Shown: positions 25,317 through 32,939 of the stretch, one piece after another
Layout: each line of letters begins with the position of its first letter
How positions within the stretch are numbered: position 1 is the stretch's first letter
From: Bacteroidota bacterium
Lineage (GTDB): Bacteria > Bacteroidota > Bacteroidia > Chitinophagales > Chitinophagaceae
Assembly: GCA_029560415.1 (NCBI GenBank)
Contig: JAKQKY010000268.1
Location: 1-33,561, forward strand
DNA: 33,561 bases
Reading direction: 5' to 3'
The notes under the pieces: generated by a model
What the model was told of the DNA's origin: nothing
The model's input: the letters and a program-made list of their open reading frames with translations, nothing else
Database searches by the model: none
Position numbers and translations under genes: made by a program

Positions 25317-26009
25317 ATGCGCAATAAAGTAAATATTTTATTTGCCGAGGATGATAAAAGCCTTGCATTCATTGTTAAAGATGCCCTTGAAGAGGAAGGG
25401 TATAAAGTGTTGCATTGCGAAGACGGGCAAACGGCCATTGATAGTTTCGATAAAACGAAATTCGATATGTGCCTGCTCGACATCATGATGCCAATCAAAG
25501 ATGGCTATACCGTTGCCAGGAAAATACGCCAGCAATCTGATGTGATACCGATCCTGTTTCTAAGTACCAAGAACCAGGAATCGGATAGGCTTAAAGGTTA
25601 TGACAGTGGTGCCGATGATTATCTTTCCAAACCATTTAGCATGGCCGAGCTGCTGAAAAAAATTGAAGTATTTCTCCGGCGAAGTAGAAAATTGCATTCC
25701 GATCAGCCCGAAGAGTGTATGATTGGCAACATAAGGTTTTCTCCATCTAACCTTTCTGTGCAAACCGGCTCCGATTCAATCAGCATTACCCAAAAAGAAG
25801 CTGATATACTTAACTTCCTTTTCGAACATAAAAACAAAGTAGTGAAACGCGACGAGGTGTTGCTGAATGTTTGGGGCAAGAATGATTATTTCCTTGGCAG
25901 AAGCATGGATGTGTTCATTTCAAAAATTCGGAAATACCTCAAGGCCGATCCTGCCATTATACTCGAAACCATCCATGGAGTGGGGTTCCGCCTGAATGTG
26001 CCTGAATGA
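25317..26009 (+). CDS. OmpR/PhoB-type response regulator
   Basis: With the ATG at 25317 this is a 230-residue regulator; an in-frame TTG at 25287 would overlap the kinase gene and is less likely. The receiver domain (about 4-120) has the acidic pair in FAEDD, the phosphoacceptor Asp55 in LLDIMMP, the conserved LSTKN segment, and Lys105 in LSKPF. The C-terminal winged-helix DNA-binding domain (about 132-230) ends with the usual DVFISKIRKYLKADPAIILE and the IHGVGFRL turn. It is the likely partner of the kinase 10 nt upstream. Target promoters are not evident. Confidence 0.94.
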   Translation: MRNKVNILFAEDDKSLAFIVKDALEEEGYKVLHCEDGQTAIDSFDKTKFDMCLLDIMMPIKDGYTVARKIRQQSDVIPILFLSTKNQESDRLKGYDSGADDYLSKPFSMAELLKKIEVFLRRSRKLHSDQPEECMIGNIRFSPSNLSVQTGSDSISITQKEADILNFLFEHKNKVVKRDEVLLNVWGKNDYFLGRSMDVFISKIRKYLKADPAIILETIHGVGFRLNVPE

Positions 26010-26033
26010 TCATTTTAATCAGACTTAAAAAGT

Positions 26034-26330
26034 ATGAAAGAACATAACGATAAATCCCCGCATATACTCAATGCGTCTTCAAATTTGCTGGGGATCTGTT
26101 TCATCCTCCTCACGTCATTAAAAGTGATGAAGATCTCTCAAACAACCATCATTGATGAGATCACTACCATTGCTATCATCCTCTTCATGGCATCCTGTTT
26201 ATTTTCTTTCCTTTCTATCCGGGGAAATAAAAGTGCTGCCCTGGAAAAGATAGCCGACTTTATATTCCTGTCGGGATTGTTCCTCCTGTTCATCACAACC
26301 TTATTTTTTACATTCGATATCATTCGATAA
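26034..26330 (+). CDS. Small membrane protein of unknown function
   Basis: This is a 98-residue protein with about three membrane helices (roughly 14-30, 41-60 and 72-95) and a short polar N-terminus (MKEHNDKSPH). I do not recognise a named family. It starts 24 nt after the response regulator and ends before a strong terminator, so it is probably the third gene of the two-component operon. Confidence 0.7.
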   Translation: MKEHNDKSPHILNASSNLLGICFILLTSLKVMKISQTTIIDEITTIAIILFMASCLFSFLSIRGNKSAALEKIADFIFLSGLFLLFITTLFFTFDIIR

Positions 26331-26367
26331 CAATCCTGTTTGTATCATCGCATAGGCGTATCCGTTA

Positions 26368-26407
26368 AAACAAAGAACCCGCTTCAGCTGAAACGGGTTC
26401 TTTGTTT
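26368..26407. terminator. Strong bidirectional terminator
   Basis: A 14-bp perfect stem (26368-26381 with 26394-26407), with AAAGAACCCG on one arm, is topped by an internal TTCAGCTGAA hairpin. It separates the plus-strand operon ending at 26330 from the minus-strand protease ending at 26427. Confidence 0.88.
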
Positions 26408-26426
26408 ATGACTTATTGAATTGATC

Positions 26427-29400
26427 TTAATGAATAATGATCTTTTCAGTTGCCAGCCTTTTTCCGGATTTATCGGTAAGTTCAATCACATACATACCCG
26501 TGCCAACCGAATTGAGGTTAACTTTTAAGGTAGTATAGGTTCTTCCGATCGGGAATGCTTTGTTGTAAACCCTGGCGCCTTTTGCATCATAGATAATCAG
26601 TTGCTGTACATTCGTTACACCACCTGGATTGTAATATGATACGTTGAAGTTGCCATTGTTTGGTACAGGCCATACGAAAATCCTGTTTGAAACAGAATCA
26701 CTGATGGTGATCGCATCAGATACACTCTGGCATGCTCCAGTTGTGAGATCAGCCGCAGTTACCTGGTAAGTACCTACTTCATCAACAGTAACAACCCTTG
26801 AGCTGCCTGTGAAGCCTGGAATTTCAATGCCATCTTTTGTCCAGGTAAATCCAAATCCTGTACCTGGATTAACTGAAGCAGTCAATGTCACGCTTTGGCC
26901 TGGCAGGATCTTGGTGATCGCTGGGGTAGCCGTTAATGTAACAACTGGTAATGGGCTTGCAATAACCGTAACATTTGCAGTGTTCTGGCATCCGTTACCG
27001 TCAGTTCCGGTTACGGTATAGGTAACAGGATTCGCTACATCAGGATTTGATGGATTCACTTCAGGATTTACAGTTACCACTGCAAGAGCTGGAATAGTAC
27101 CCGGTGCCCACGTGTAGCTTGTTGCACCAGTTGCCGTTAAAGTTACAGCGGTTCCGGTACAAACACTTGGTTCGCTGGAGGTAGCCGTTACCGTTGGTAA
27201 AGCATTAACGGTAAGCGTTGCAGCACTTGATGTTGCAATAGCAGCACAAGTTGCATTTGAAACAAGTACCTGGTAGCTATAATTGTTCATAGCAGCCGTA
27301 ACAGCAGGTGTTGTATAGCTTGCATTGGTTGCACCTGCAATATTTGTGAAACCTGTTCCGGTATTTAACTGCCATTGATAAATGGAAGCATTGGTACCTG
27401 CAACAGTTAACGTTGCTGTAGATCCCTCACATGTTGGAGTGAGGCTCGGTTGAGTGGTTATCACTGCCGGGCTAACAACCGTTAACACAGCAGCATTAGA
27501 AACAGCTGTAGGAGTACAAGCGCCTGCTACTACAACCTGGTATTGATAGGTGTTCAAACCTGCGCCAATTGCATTCAGCGTATATGTAGCAGAAGTTGCA
27601 CCTGGAATATCAGTAAATCCTGATCCGGTGTTAACCTGCCATTGGTAACCTGTACCGGTACCTGTTGCAGCAGCAGTAAAAGTATGATTGCTGCCAGCGC
27701 AAAGGGTTACACTGGTAGGTTGTGTAGTGATGGTAGGCAACGTCTGCACGGTAAGTGTTGCAGTATTTGAAGTAGAAGCTGTAGCACAAGATGCATTAGA
27801 TAAAGTTGCCTGGTATAAATAACCATTCTGAGCAGCTGTTACACCGGTAATGGTCAATGTCGCATTTGTTTCACCGGTGATATTGTTGAAACCGCTTCCG
27901 GTGTTCACCTGCCATTGGTAAAGTATGCCTGAGCCACTACCCGCCACCGTGAATACCGCATTTGAACCTTCGCAGGCCGTAACGTTTACTGGTTGAGTAG
28001 AAATGCTCACCGAGCTGCTAACGGTCAATATAGCTACTGTAGATGTAACAGGAGCTCCACAAGTTCCTGAAACGATCACCTGGTATTGGTAATTGTTCTG
28101 GGCAATGGTGATACCATTTAATGTGTAAGATGCAGTAGTTGCACCCGGGATGTTAGTGAAACCTGAACCAGTGTTTTCCTGCCATTGGTAACTGAGTCCG
28201 GTTGAAGGAGTAGCAACTACCGTGAATGTATTGCTGTTACCTGTACAAACAGCCGCACTGGCAGGTTGGGTAGTAATGGCCGGGGCTGAATTAACAGTAA
28301 GTAAAGCTGCACTGGAAGTAGTTGTACCACATAATGCAGTTACCACTACCTGGTATTGATTATTGTTTAAACCAGCTGTTACTCCATTGATAGCATATGT
28401 TGCTGAAGTTGCACCTGGAATATTCGTGAAACCAGCACCGCTGTTAACCTGCCATTGATACGTTACAGTTCCTGTAGCAGCAACGGTAAAGCTGGTATTG
28501 CCACCTTCACAAAGTGTAACGGCAACTGGTTGGGTAGTGATTGAAGGAGCAGCACCTGGATTAACTGTAAAGGTTAACGTACTGTTTTGTGTGATAGCAC
28601 CGGCAATACCTGTAACAGTTACATTATAGGTTCCAGGAGCCAATGTATTTGTATTGGTCAATACAACATCTGTGCTGTTTCCTGGTGTTAATGGGTTAGA
28701 TGCGAAAGTAACTGTTGTACCGGCAGGGTTGCCAGCAGCAGTTAAATTGATCGGGGTATTGAATCCACCTTGAGCAGCAGAAGTTAATAAAATAGAAGCT
28801 GATGCTGCACCGCCACAAGTAACAGTAGCTGGTGTTGTCGCTCCAAAAGTAAATCCGCTTGGAGGAATGGTGATGATAAAGTTTGTGTTAGAAATGTCGA
28901 AGAAGATATTTCCAACGGCTTCAACCCTCATCCTTGCAGTTGTAGTTGCCAAAGCAGGAACTGTAATGGTTTCTGAACCATCATTAGCCGTTCCGGCAGA
29001 TACAACAGTAGGGAAGGTAAGGCCACCATCTGTAGATAAGGTTATTCTTACATCGCCTACGTTTATAGGAGCTGCATTGGTACCTGAAACGTTCCAGGTT
29101 ACTGTTTGCGTAGAAGCACCTGCCCATGTTTCACCACCATTTGGTGCGGTAATGGTAAATGGTGCTGTACCTACTGCGTTTACCTGGAATACTGTTGCAA
29201 TGCTGCAACCATCTCCGCCCGAAACAACGCCGCCACCACCGGCTCGGTTATCCCTAACCGTTAACCTGAATTTCATGGTACGGGCAACGGTTGGTAATAC
29301 TTCACCGCGTAAACCGTCCATAGCAGACGGCGCTCCATTACCCGGATAATTTGCTGCAATTACCCTTGGATCAGGGAATGTTCTGCTGCCAGACGTTTTT

Positions 29401-30887
29401 GAAAGACGTGTACGGAATAAAGGACGGGTTGTACTTGAGCCTGCAGAAAGCCATGTTCCTGCTGGTCCTATATCCCAACCATCCCAGTTATAAGTAATAG
29501 CATCACCATTTGCATCTGTAGCAGTTGCCGTTAAGGTGAAAGGCGTATTAATTGGAATGCTGATATTATTATTGCTCATTGATGTAATAACTGGCAATGT
29601 ATTACCGTTCGGAGTTACTACGCCACAGTTTGCACCACCGGCCTGTAAAAAGTTGCTGATGGCATCAAAACTGTTTGGATGAAAAACAGCATCACTGTTT
29701 GGTTGAATGTTATCGGCTGATCCGCAAATTCCTGCATAAGCCATAATGGTTGTTCCACCACCTGGTTCGTATGAACCTCCTGCAGCAGCCCCTCCGAAAC
29801 ATAAGGCTGAGTTAAAAGTATGCGGAGCACCAAACTGGTGACCCATTTCATGCGCTACATAGTCAATATCAAAACCATCTCCGATCAACGTTGGAGCACC
29901 AGTGGCACCCCTGGCTTTTCCAGATCCGCATACTGCATTTAACTGGGCAAGGCCATTGTCATCGGAAGTGAAAATATGGCCAACATCATAATTTGCAGAA
30001 CCAATAACTAAATCAGTATTGGTTTGGTTGGCATTTAACAAGGCGCCATTAATGGTGTTTACAAATGGATCTGATGCACCATTCAAATATTCAATGAGGT
30101 TATTATTAGCTATAAGTACCATTCTAATTGCCATTTCGACTTCGTATACACCCGTAATGCGGTTTACAGAAGTAACAATGGCCGCATGTGTTGGGCCGGC
30201 AACACCGCCACCAACTGCTACAGCATATTCACCCGTACAAGCAACCGCAAGGCGGTAAGTACGTATTTCAGTACCGCGACAAGGACCAGCCAAGCTAGAC
30301 GTAGATCCGTTAAAGTCACGGTTCATGCCTTCAGTTTCATCAAAAAGGCAATTGAACGGAGTACTTCTCCTGTTGTCTTTGTGAAAATAACTGATGCAGA
30401 ATTCTGTACTTCCTTTAGCATACGGATCGATGTAAATCCTTCCGGTTACAGCAGATAAGATCTGCGCCCTGAAACCAAAATACGGGCTGTAATCGAAACG
30501 GATCGTAGCATATGGATCGTCTATGCCTTGTCCGGCAAAAGTTTTGATCTCAGGAAATTTGGCTTCAAGGCCTGGTTCCTGGATGCTGCTTTCCCAAACA
30601 CGGAATTTGGCTGAATGCCCGTCTGGCATTGGCAATTCCATGATAGGAGCCTGGTTCCTGTTGTACAGGATCGTCTTTTCTGCTGGTAAAGACCAGAGGA
30701 AATTCTTCAACTGTTCATTGTTCACAGACAATGTCCTGAATTTTACAGGAGTAATGGCCTGCTTCAGATTTGAACTTGCGATTTTAGCATCATTGGCATT
30801 GCTGAAAAAATTATTCTGCGCTACCACTGAAACACAACCGACAAATACAAACAAAAATGTTAGGGAGAGTTTGTAGATTTTTTTCAT
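26427..30887 (-). CDS. T9SS-secreted reprolysin-like zinc metalloprotease, 5-repeat form
   Basis: This is 1486 residues from the ATG at 30887, which gives a normal signal peptide (MKKIYKLSLTFLFVFVGCVS, cleavage near VVAQ). An in-frame extension to 30965 overlaps the promoter and is rejected. The domain order is the same as in the 19669 protein: a propeptide (FRVWESSIQEPGLEAKFPE), an M12-like catalytic domain with HEMGHQFGAPH (zinc ligands His346, His350 and His356, catalytic Glu347) and IMAYAGICG. Then come a GGETWAGASTQTVTW module, a second sandwich, five Ig-like repeats (coding 27192-28541), two PKD-like modules and a type A T9SS tail (VWPVPNNGNFNVSYYNPGG). It should be secreted as a zinc-dependent endopeptidase. 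Its natural substrate is unknown. Confidence 0.92.
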   Translation of the reverse strand: MKKIYKLSLTFLFVFVGCVSVVAQNNFFSNANDAKIASSNLKQAITPVKFRTLSVNNEQLKNFLWSLPAEKTILYNRNQAPIMELPMPDGHSAKFRVWESSIQEPGLEAKFPEIKTFAGQGIDDPYATIRFDYSPYFGFRAQILSAVTGRIYIDPYAKGSTEFCISYFHKDNRRSTPFNCLFDETEGMNRDFNGSTSSLAGPCRGTEIRTYRLAVACTGEYAVAVGGGVAGPTHAAIVTSVNRITGVYEVEMAIRMVLIANNNLIEYLNGASDPFVNTINGALLNANQTNTDLVIGSANYDVGHIFTSDDNGLAQLNAVCGSGKARGATGAPTLIGDGFDIDYVAHEMGHQFGAPHTFNSALCFGGAAAGGSYEPGGGTTIMAYAGICGSADNIQPNSDAVFHPNSFDAISNFLQAGGANCGVVTPNGNTLPVITSMSNNNISIPINTPFTLTATATDANGDAITYNWDGWDIGPAGTWLSAGSSTTRPLFRTRLSKTSGSRTFPDPRVIAANYPGNGAPSAMDGLRGEVLPTVARTMKFRLTVRDNRAGGGGVVSGGDGCSIATVFQVNAVGTAPFTITAPNGGETWAGASTQTVTWNVSGTNAAPINVGDVRITLSTDGGLTFPTVVSAGTANDGSETITVPALATTTARMRVEAVGNIFFDISNTNFIITIPPSGFTFGATTPATVTCGGAASASILLTSAAQGGFNTPINLTAAGNPAGTTVTFASNPLTPGNSTDVVLTNTNTLAPGTYNVTVTGIAGAITQNSTLTFTVNPGAAPSITTQPVAVTLCEGGNTSFTVAATGTVTYQWQVNSGAGFTNIPGATSATYAINGVTAGLNNNQYQVVVTALCGTTTSSAALLTVNSAPAITTQPASAAVCTGNSNTFTVVATPSTGLSYQWQENTGSGFTNIPGATTASYTLNGITIAQNNYQYQVIVSGTCGAPVTSTVAILTVSSSVSISTQPVNVTACEGSNAVFTVAGSGSGILYQWQVNTGSGFNNITGETNATLTITGVTAAQNGYLYQATLSNASCATASTSNTATLTVQTLPTITTQPTSVTLCAGSNHTFTAAATGTGTGYQWQVNTGSGFTDIPGATSATYTLNAIGAGLNTYQYQVVVAGACTPTAVSNAAVLTVVSPAVITTQPSLTPTCEGSTATLTVAGTNASIYQWQLNTGTGFTNIAGATNASYTTPAVTAAMNNYSYQVLVSNATCAAIATSSAATLTVNALPTVTATSSEPSVCTGTAVTLTATGATSYTWAPGTIPALAVVTVNPEVNPSNPDVANPVTYTVTGTDGNGCQNTANVTVIASPLPVVTLTATPAITKILPGQSVTLTASVNPGTGFGFTWTKDGIEIPGFTGSSRVVTVDEVGTYQVTAADLTTGACQSVSDAITISDSVSNRIFVWPVPNNGNFNVSYYNPGGVTNVQQLIIYDAKGARVYNKAFPIGRTYTTLKVNLNSVGTGMYVIELTDKSGKRLATEKIIIH
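27192..28541 (-). repeat. Five tandem Ig-like repeats in the 26427 protease
   Basis: The 1350 nt encode five units of 88-91 residues. Each starts with I(T/S)TQP, has a conserved Cys near position 11, a YQWQ core, a G(A/E)T.A(S/T) segment and a (L/T)LTV end. The paralogue at 19669 has only two such units at the same place. Confidence 0.88.
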
Positions 30888-30913
30888 AAAAAGTGTGCTT
30901 AGTTGATAAAGAC

Positions 30914-30945
30914 CAAATATATCATTAATTGGTATTTTGGCCAAA
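30914..30945 (-). promoter_or_regulatory. Near-perfect Bacteroidota promoter for the 26427 protease
   Basis: On the minus strand TTTG (30945-30942), a 20-nt spacer and TATATTTG (30921-30914) match the consensus in full. It lies 27 nt upstream of the start codon and overlaps the rejected N-terminal extension. Confidence 0.7.
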
Positions 30946-31131
30946 TACTTAACAATTTCAGACACATGGTCTGTTAACCACTTACGTTTGAATGCAGGTT
31001 CATGCCACTCATACCGGAATAAAGCATTTCATATAATCTTATGGTCAATAAACGAAACTTATCGTACTTTGGTTGAAAGTATAGCAAAGAACCAAACGGT
31101 TCTATTTATTTCATTCAAAACAAATAAAGCC

Positions 31132-31941
31132 ATGAAACAATTTCTGATTAAAAAAAAGCATGCCATAGCCGGAGTAACTACCTGCCTGCTCATGGGCGGT
31201 ATCGCCCTCTCATTCCAGGATACCCCGTTTGTAAACCAGATCCTGAATCAGCAGCCAGGCCAAAAGGATACTGTCCCCTTTAAAAATTCCCGCGGAACAA
31301 TGAAAATGAAAGATTTTGACCGGTTACTGGAAGGATTCGACGAAAACATGTTGCAGGTCAGCGAATCAATAATGAAAATAGACCTTACTGGTATTGAAAA
31401 GCAACTGGAACAATCCTTAAAAGCCATTGACATTGAAAAGATCATGAAGGAGGTGGACGGGTCTCTCCAAAAGATCGACTTTGATAAAATACTGCAGGAT
31501 GTTTCTGCTTCAATCGCCCATATCGATTGGGATGATAAACAAACAGAGCTGAAAAATGCATTTGCAGAAGCCAAGGCAGACATTAAAAAAGCCAGGGAGG
31601 AAATGAAAAATGTGGATACAAAGGAAATCAGGAAAGAAATGGAGCATGCCCGCCTGGAGTTAGCTAAAAGCAAGGATGAATTTAAAAAGATCGACCTGGA
31701 AAAGATCATGTCTGAAGCAAGGAGCAGTATACAGGAAGCCAAAAAGGAACTGGCCGGCATTAAAAAGATGTTCACTGAAATGGAAGCCGATGGGCTGATC
31801 AATCAAAAAGATGGTTTCAGCATTGAATACAAAAACAAGGAACTTTTTATCAATGGAGAAAAGCAAAAGGATTCTGTCAGGGATAAATATTTGCCTTATT
31901 TTAAAGACGATCATTTCCAGGTTACCATAGAAAAAGAATAA
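31132..31941 (+). CDS. Membrane-anchored protein with five tandem 16-residue repeats
   Basis: This is 269 residues from the ATG at 31132; upstream in-frame codons (from 30937) lie in the divergent promoter region and read as noncoding. An N-terminal membrane helix (about 10-28) is followed by a long helical region. Residues 68-147 form five exact-length units of 16 residues of the type D-hydrophobic-x-x-I-x-x-x-x-x-x-S-x-x-x-I. More divergent units follow, including DLEKIMSEARSSIQEA. The last 50 residues form a small domain (IEYKNKELFINGEKQKDSVRDKYLPYF) like one I recall from Bacteroidota envelope proteins, with no function known. The protein probably faces the periplasm. It has its own terminator. 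Confidence 0.78.
   Translation: MKQFLIKKKHAIAGVTTCLLMGGIALSFQDTPFVNQILNQQPGQKDTVPFKNSRGTMKMKDFDRLLEGFDENMLQVSESIMKIDLTGIEKQLEQSLKAIDIEKIMKEVDGSLQKIDFDKILQDVSASIAHIDWDDKQTELKNAFAEAKADIKKAREEMKNVDTKEIRKEMEHARLELAKSKDEFKKIDLEKIMSEARSSIQEAKKELAGIKKMFTEMEADGLINQKDGFSIEYKNKELFINGEKQKDSVRDKYLPYFKDDHFQVTIEKE
31333..31572 (+). repeat. Five tandem 48-nt units encoding 16-residue repeats
   Basis: Units start at codons 68, 84, 100, 116 and 132 of the 31132 gene. At protein level they read GFDENMLQVSESIMKI, DLTGIEKQLEQSLKAI, DIEKIMKEVDGSLQKI, DFDKILQDVSASIAHI and DWDDKQTELKNAFAEA. The DNA units are diverged, so this is an old duplication. Confidence 0.8.
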
Positions 31942-31955
31942 CCAGGATTTATTAG

Positions 31956-31986
31956 AAAAGCGGGCTGTAATGATCCCGCTTTTTTT
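31956..31986 (+). terminator. Terminator after the 31132 gene
   Basis: A perfect 9-bp stem (AAAAGCGGG, 10-nt loop, CCCGCTTTT) is followed by more T residues, 15 nt past the stop. Confidence 0.85.
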
Positions 31987-32078
31987 ATATCCTTACTTCA
32001 TCCTGTTAAAGAAGATTGAAAATACGCTGTGATGGCCAACGTCATCGCGTGATTTTAGTTAATCGCAGCTGATTGTTG

Positions 32079-32086
32079 TAACATTG
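32079..32086 (+). promoter_or_regulatory. Putative -7 element TAACATTG for the 32099 gene
   Basis: It has one mismatch to TAnnTTTG and lies 13 nt before the ATG at 32099. The -33 match is weak (TTAG). Confidence 0.3.
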
Positions 32087-32098
32087 CAAATAAAAAGT

Positions 32099-32857
32099 AT
32101 GGGAAAAAGGATCAGCTATTTTTTATTTGTATCTACACTCTTGTTCGGCATTTTTTCCTGTAAAAAATCAGACTCAACTCAATCTTCTTTTTCAAAAAAA
32201 GTAAAGACCTATGTTGTTGACGAATCAAATGCCTCAGGAAGAACCATCGATAGTTTTACGGTTTATTATGATGCCACTGATCGTATCTTAAAAGCATTGT
32301 CTCCCGACTCTTCGATATTGTTTCGATATTTATCTGGTACCACATTTAGCAAACAGGTAAAATCAGATAGCATCACCACGTTAATTGAATTGTTTTATGT
32401 AAATGCCAATAATCTCATCGATAGCAGCCTACGCTATACCATTGACGGTGATTCCATCAAACAAAAATTTGAATACAACGATCAACAACAGTTGACCGTA
32501 AACAGAACATATCATTTTACAAATAGCCAGGGATTGATACTGCATCGTACCAATGATTATACGTATGATGCCAATGGTAACAGGATAAAAGATGTAGAAT
32601 CAGACGAACTGGGCAATGTTATGTCAACAACCAACTTTACGTATGGAGAGCAATCGGCAGATTTATTTACCATCAGAACCTTCTTTGAACCAACAGCTTT
32701 CAGGAATCTTCCCCTTACGGAATCTACAATATTTAGCGGGAGCGGTAATACTGTTTCCTCACAGTATGTTTATACATTTGATGAATTCACCAGGGTGACC
32801 TCACAAACCCAGGCAGATAACCTGGGGAATACAATTGTTCGAACATATAAATATTAA
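32099..32857 (+). CDS. Lipoprotein with YD-repeat-like strands
   Basis: This is 252 residues from the ATG at 32099; an in-frame TTG at 32084 lies inside the candidate promoter. The N-terminus is a lipoprotein signal (FLFVSTLLFGIFSC, with lipobox Cys at about residue 21, then KKSDS). The mature part consists of repeated beta strands with YD-type motifs, such as VYYDATDRILKAL, FEYNDQQQLTVN, YTYDANGNRIKDVESDELGN and YTFDEFTRVTSQTQADNLGN. These resemble single YD/RHS-like repeats seen in many short Bacteroidota lipoproteins. No toxin or RHS core is present. It is probably anchored to an envelope membrane. Function unknown. Confidence 0.8.
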   Translation: MGKRISYFLFVSTLLFGIFSCKKSDSTQSSFSKKVKTYVVDESNASGRTIDSFTVYYDATDRILKALSPDSSILFRYLSGTTFSKQVKSDSITTLIELFYVNANNLIDSSLRYTIDGDSIKQKFEYNDQQQLTVNRTYHFTNSQGLILHRTNDYTYDANGNRIKDVESDELGNVMSTTNFTYGEQSADLFTIRTFFEPTAFRNLPLTESTIFSGSGNTVSSQYVYTFDEFTRVTSQTQADNLGNTIVRTYKY

Positions 32858-32884
32858 AGAGTACCCGTTAATGGTTTTCACCGG

Positions 32885-32925
32885 GCATAAAAAAAGGCTG
32901 TTGTTTCAACAGCCTTTTTTTATGC
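32885..32925. terminator. Bidirectional terminator, 19-bp stem
   Basis: A perfect 19-bp inverted repeat with a 3-nt loop (core GGCTGTTG/CAACAGCC, flanked by seven A and seven T) lies between the converging genes ending at 32857 and 32940. It can end transcripts from both sides. Confidence 0.9.
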
Positions 32926-32939
32926 ATTTTAAAGAGTTA

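Noticed and set aside
20431..28541. Regular DNA repeats that might suggest a CRISPR array or satellite
   Set aside because: The units are about 270 nt, diverged, in frame and encode Ig-like domains; there are no short identical repeats with unique spacers.
30888..30965. 26-residue N-terminal extension of the 5-repeat protease
   Set aside because: It overlaps a near-perfect promoter and would hide a clear signal peptide; the ATG at 30887 is preferred.
30937..31131. 65-residue N-terminal extension of the 16-residue repeat protein
   Set aside because: It overlaps the divergent promoter region and its text is unlike the rest of the protein; the ATG at 31132 precedes a normal membrane anchor.
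31248..31802. 184-residue minus-strand reading frame rich in Ser
   Set aside because: It is antisense to the 16-residue repeat protein. Its Ser-rich text is the complement of the repeat codons.
32099..32857. YD repeats as a sign of an RHS toxin
   Set aside because: The protein is a 252-residue lipoprotein with a few YD-like strands, no RHS core and no C-terminal toxin or immunity gene.
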